The position numbers were made by a program, and so were the translations under genes. The notes below the pieces were generated by a model. The model saw only the letters and a program-made list of their open reading frames with translations, ran no database searches and had not been told where the DNA came from. This document shows, in pieces, positions 60,890 through 64,000 of a stretch of 64,000 nucleotides of DNA. How positions within the stretch are numbered: position 1 is the stretch's first letter; each line of letters starts with the position of its first letter. This DNA comes from an uncultured Muribaculaceae bacterium (GTDB lineage Bacteria; Bacteroidota; Bacteroidia; Bacteroidales; Muribaculaceae), in the NCBI GenBank assembly GCA_947627615.1, contig CANQWS010000004.1, forward strand, positions 1-64,000, in the 5' to 3' direction.

Positions 60890-62950
60890 ATGAATCACCA
60901 AAAACTCATGAAAGCACAGTTCTTAATTCCGGCCGCCATGCTGCTGATGGCGGCTTCGGCCCAGGCAGTGACCGTCACGCCGGCCGATATCATACCCCGC
61001 CCGGCATCCGTGACCCAGACAAAAGGCGAGTTCTCCCTCACGGCCGTTCCGCTGACCTACGCGGTGAAGGGCGATGCCCATGGCGGCCTCAAAGCCTATA
61101 TGGAAACGCTGCCTGAACTCTTCACTCCGGCCGCAAAACCGTCGAAGGCCCTTATATATATAGCTGTGACGGGAGGCGAAGGCGAGAGCTACACCATGGA
61201 CGTGACCCCGAGACAGATAAAGATAAAGGCGCCCACAGCCGCCGGCGCGTTCTACGGACTGCAGTCACTGATACAGCTTGCCGGAATCAAGGACGCCACG
61301 GCAATCGAGTGCGGTAAAGTGGCCGACGAGCCCCGCTTCGCCCACCGCGGACTGCTTTTCGACGTGTCGCGCCATTTCCGCTCGCCGGAATTCCTGAAGA
61401 AACAGATCGACGCCATGGCGCTGATGAAACTCAACAACCTGCACCTGCATTTCACTGATGCCGCCGGCTGGCGCATGCAGATCGACCGCTATCCGCGGCT
61501 CACGGAGTTTGCCGCATGGCGTCCGCAGGCCGTATGGCAGGACTGGGTCGATAACGGCTCGCAGTACTGCGACGAGAGCGACCCGCGCGCCAAGGGCGGC
61601 TACTACACCAAGGAGCAGCTGCGAGACCTGGTGAAATATGCCGCCGACCGTCACATACGCATCATCCCGGAGATAGAGATTCCGGGCCACAGCAAGGAGG
61701 TGACCACGGCCTATCCGGAACTCTCGTGCAGCGGCAAGCCGTATGTCGACGAAGACCTGTGCATAGGCAAGGAGGCCACGTTCGATTTCCTTGAGGACGT
61801 GCTGACCGAGGTGATGGACGTGTTCCCCTCGGAATATATCCACATTGGCGGCGACGAGGCATCCAAGGCCGGCTGGCGCAACTGCAAGGACTGTCAGGCG
61901 CGGATGAAGGCCGAGGGGCTGAAGGACGTGGACGAGCTGCAGAGCTACGCCATTGAGCGCGTGGAGAAGTTCGTGAACTCCAAGGGCCGCAGCATCATAG
62001 GCTGGGACGAGATTCTGGAAGGCGGCCTCGCGCCCAACGCCACCGTGATGTCATGGCGCGGCACCGAGGGCGGCATCAAGGCGCTCAAGAGCGGCCACGA
62101 CGTGATAATGACCCCCGGCGAATTCTGCTACATTGACTACACGCAGGACGCTCCCTTCCGCGAGCCTATATCAATAGGCGGCTACACGCCTCTGAGCAAG
62201 GTCTATTCCTACGAGCCTCTCGAACCGGGGCTTACCGACGATGACGCCCGCCACCTGATGGGACTGCAGGCCAATCTGTGGAGCGAGTATGTGCCCTCGG
62301 ACGAACATGCCGAATACATGTACTATCCGCGCGCCTACGCCATTGCCGAAATCGGCTGGGCCACTCCGGAGAAGAACTATGACGATTTCCACCGCAGGGC
62401 GCTGATGCTCAACGACCGTCTGACGTCGGAGGGCTATCATGCCTTTGACCTGGCCAACGAATACGGCCAGCGCCGGGAGAGCCTGACCGAGGTTGACCAT
62501 GCCGCCCGCGGGGCGAAAGTGACCTACACCATACCTTACAGCGACAAATACAAGGCCCGGATGGACTCGACGCTCGTCGATGGCGTGCGTGGCGGATGGA
62601 CCTACGGCTCCGACAACCGCTGGCAGGGATTCGCGGGCGATTTCGACGCAACGGTCGATCTCGGCTCCGTGCGTCAGCTCCACTCGGCCGGCATCTCCTT
62701 CATGCACGCTCCGGGCGCATGGGTGCACCTGCCGCAGTTCGTGGAGTTCGAGGTCTCGGACAACGGCCGCGATTTCAAGACGGTGGAGACCGTATGGACC
62801 GACCTTGACCCGGTCTACGGCAAGATTCTGATGAAAAACTATGTGGTCACTCCCGCTCCCGGCACTCAGGGCCGTTACGTGAGGATCAAGGCCAAGGGCC
62901 ATGACCGTCCCGGCGCATGGTTGTTTGCCGATGAAATTATTGTGAACTGA
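60890..62950 (+). CDS. GH20 beta-N-acetylhexosaminidase, exported
   Basis: A 686-residue enzyme from 60890, or 680 residues from 60908, which gives the cleaner signal MKAQFLIPAAMLLMAASAQA. Residues 40-140 form the GH20 N-terminal domain. The TIM barrel shows RGLLFDVSRHFR, NLHLHFTDAAGWR and the catalytic Asp-Glu pair in HIGGDEAS (D322, E323). A C-terminal F5/8-type beta domain (about 560-686) probably binds sugar. It removes terminal GlcNAc or GalNAc from host glycans or chitin oligomers by substrate assistance. It is a single gene with no PUL partners in the window. Confidence 0.94.
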   Translation: MNHQKLMKAQFLIPAAMLLMAASAQAVTVTPADIIPRPASVTQTKGEFSLTAVPLTYAVKGDAHGGLKAYMETLPELFTPAAKPSKALIYIAVTGGEGESYTMDVTPRQIKIKAPTAAGAFYGLQSLIQLAGIKDATAIECGKVADEPRFAHRGLLFDVSRHFRSPEFLKKQIDAMALMKLNNLHLHFTDAAGWRMQIDRYPRLTEFAAWRPQAVWQDWVDNGSQYCDESDPRAKGGYYTKEQLRDLVKYAADRHIRIIPEIEIPGHSKEVTTAYPELSCSGKPYVDEDLCIGKEATFDFLEDVLTEVMDVFPSEYIHIGGDEASKAGWRNCKDCQARMKAEGLKDVDELQSYAIERVEKFVNSKGRSIIGWDEILEGGLAPNATVMSWRGTEGGIKALKSGHDVIMTPGEFCYIDYTQDAPFREPISIGGYTPLSKVYSYEPLEPGLTDDDARHLMGLQANLWSEYVPSDEHAEYMYYPRAYAIAEIGWATPEKNYDDFHRRALMLNDRLTSEGYHAFDLANEYGQRRESLTEVDHAARGAKVTYTIPYSDKYKARMDSTLVDGVRGGWTYGSDNRWQGFAGDFDATVDLGSVRQLHSAGISFMHAPGAWVHLPQFVEFEVSDNGRDFKTVETVWTDLDPVYGKILMKNYVVTPAPGTQGRYVRIKAKGHDRPGAWLFADEIIVN

Positions 62951-62995
62951 TGCATGAAATTTCATTGCATTGGCTCGTAAATTTGAGAAAATACG

Positions 62996-63003
62996 TATCT
63001 TTG
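62996..63003 (+). promoter_or_regulatory. serC: Probable -7 box for serC
   Basis: TATCTTTG matches the consensus, 23 bases before the ATG at 63027. The nearest TTG-type -33 candidates (62970, 62982) are badly spaced. Confidence 0.58.
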
Positions 63004-63026
63004 CAATAAATAATCACATTCAAGGT

Positions 63027-64000
63027 ATGAAAAAACATAATTTTTATGCAGGCCCGTCGATTTTGAGCCAGTACACAATCAAAAACACGGCCGATGCAAT
63101 CCTGAATTTCGCCGACACCGGTCTGTCGGTGCTTGAAGTGTCACACCGCAGCAAGGAATTCCAGGCAGTGATGGACGAGGCCCAGGCCCTTGTCAAGGAG
63201 CTGCTCGAAGTCCCCGAGGGTTACTCGGTGCTGTTCCTGGGCGGTGGCGCAAGCATGCAGTTCTGCATGGTTCCCTACAATCTTCTGAACCGTAAGGCCG
63301 CTTACCTCGAAACCGGTACATGGGCAGCCAATGCCATAAAGGAAGCCCGCCTGTTCGGAGAGGTCGACGTGGTTGCCTCGTCACGTGACGCCAACTTCAC
63401 CTACATCCCCAAGGGCTACGTGATTCCCTCGGACGCCGATTATTTCCATTTCACCACCAACAACACCATCTACGGAACCGAGATGCGTTACGACCCCGAA
63501 AGCCCGGTGCGCCTCGTGGCCGACATGTCGAGCGACATCTTCTCCCGTCCGGTGGATGTGTCGAAATACGATGTTATCTATGCCGGCGCACAGAAGAATC
63601 TGGCCCCCGCCGGTGTCACCATAGTGATTGTCCGTGACGACGCTCTCGGCCACGTGGACCGCGCGATACCCACCATGCTCGATTACCGCACGCACGTGAA
63701 GAAAGGCTCCATGTTCAACACGCCTCCCGTGCTCCCGATTTTCTCTGCGCTCCAGACCCTGCGCTATTACAAGGAACTCGGCGGAGTGAAGGTGCTTGAG
63801 AAGATGGACCTCGACAAGGCTGCCCGTCTCTATGACGCCATAGATTCCAGCCGCATGTTCGAAGGAACCGTGACCGACCCGGCCGACCGCTCCATTATGA
63901 ACGTTTGCTTCGTGATGACAGCCGAATACAAGGCACTCGAGAAAGAATTCATTGACTTTGCCGGCGAGCGCGGCATTGTTGGCATCAAGGGCCACCGTTC
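63027..64000 (+). CDS. serC: Phosphoserine aminotransferase (partial, 3' end outside window)
   Basis: The first 324 codons of SerC, cut by the window end; the usual length is about 355-360. It makes 3-phosphoserine from 3-phosphohydroxypyruvate and glutamate in serine synthesis and can serve pyridoxal synthesis. The start [15 protein letters not shown] and [12 protein letters not shown] are conserved, and the PLP lysine lies in [28 protein letters not shown] and [12 protein letters not shown] follow the family pattern. No frameshift is visible in the part present. Confidence 0.95.
   Translation, partial: MKKHNFYAGPSILSQYTIKNTADAILNFADTGLSVLEVSHRSKEFQAVMDEAQALVKELLEVPEGYSVLFLGGGASMQFCMVPYNLLNRKAAYLETGTWAANAIKEARLFGEVDVVASSRDANFTYIPKGYVIPSDADYFHFTTNNTIYGTEMRYDPESPVRLVADMSSDIFSRPVDVSKYDVIYAGAQKNLAPAGVTIVIVRDDALGHVDRAIPTMLDYRTHVKKGSMFNTPPVLPIFSALQTLRYYKELGGVKVLEKMDLDKAARLYDAIDSSRMFEGTVTDPADRSIMNVCFVMTAEYKALEKEFIDFAGERGIVGIKGHR

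Overview
The window looks like a chromosomal stretch of a member of the order Bacteroidales, most likely a gut lineage near Muribaculaceae. That placement is inferred from gene content and signals, not from a search. Five promoters have the Bacteroidetes form TTTG-N18..20-TAnnTTTG, and about fifteen more -7 boxes of the TAnnTTTG type precede genes. Shine-Dalgarno sites are weak or absent. The genes include serine palmitoyltransferase (bacterial sphingolipids), a SecA of more than 1,100 residues with a SEC-C zinc tail, rplM-rpsI-rpsB-tsf, a GH32 and a GH20 secreted glycosidase, and a secreted protein with a type IX-like C-terminal tail. No rRNA, tRNA, CRISPR array, intact insertion sequence or phage was seen.

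Layout, left to right. 1-9.5 kb is a packed minus-strand run: secA, a coiled-coil membrane protein, an MgtC-like protein, a CPA2 antiporter, a dipeptide epimerase and a pseudokinase cut by the window edge, whose tail is a 24-bp tandem repeat. 9.6-11.9 kb holds a C11 protease lipoprotein and an MscS channel. 12-14.8 kb holds a ROK kinase and gltX. 15-17 kb holds a flippase-like membrane protein and an L,D-transpeptidase. 17.2-18.5 kb is an AAA ATPase of the DUF4143 type with repeated operator-like sites. 18.5-20.5 kb is groES-groEL. 20.8-21.2 kb is the remnant of a zeta-toxin-like gene with its small upstream partner. purB follows. 22.9-27 kb is a minus operon (pRiA4b-like protein, ruvX, def, ettA) in which a 741-bp unit has been duplicated, giving two identical def genes and a small ettA-ruvX chimeric ORF. 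27.3-31.1 kb has spt diverging from lgt, bioD, a DEDDy exonuclease and a small membrane protein.

31.3-34.3 kb is a TraB/GumN protein followed by an ABC ATPase, its membrane partner and a GntR regulator. 34.4-40 kb carries an oxidoreductase, a Sua5/YrdC protein, a CLC channel, a thioesterase, dprA and a nucleoside phosphorylase. 40-42.8 kb is a three-gene signalling operon: FHA protein, active Ser/Thr kinase with one membrane span, and a paralogous membrane pseudokinase. 43-45.9 kb is translation: rplM, rpsI, rpsB and tsf, with a structured rplM leader. 46.2-50 kb has a GH32 enzyme converging on an odd SemiSWEET / FecCD permease / ABC ATPase operon. 50.1-52 kb holds a cysteine-rich vWA protein and an unknown three-part protein. 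52.1-57.9 kb is a complete RND efflux operon. 57.9-64 kb has a secreted protein, a 960-base intergenic region with repeats and a possible small RNA, a Spy/CpxP-like protein, a GH20 hexosaminidase and the start of serC.

The most interesting content is the eukaryote-like kinase/pseudokinase/FHA set, the vWA/unknown pair, the def duplication, and the structured noncoding stretch near 59.4-59.75 kb.
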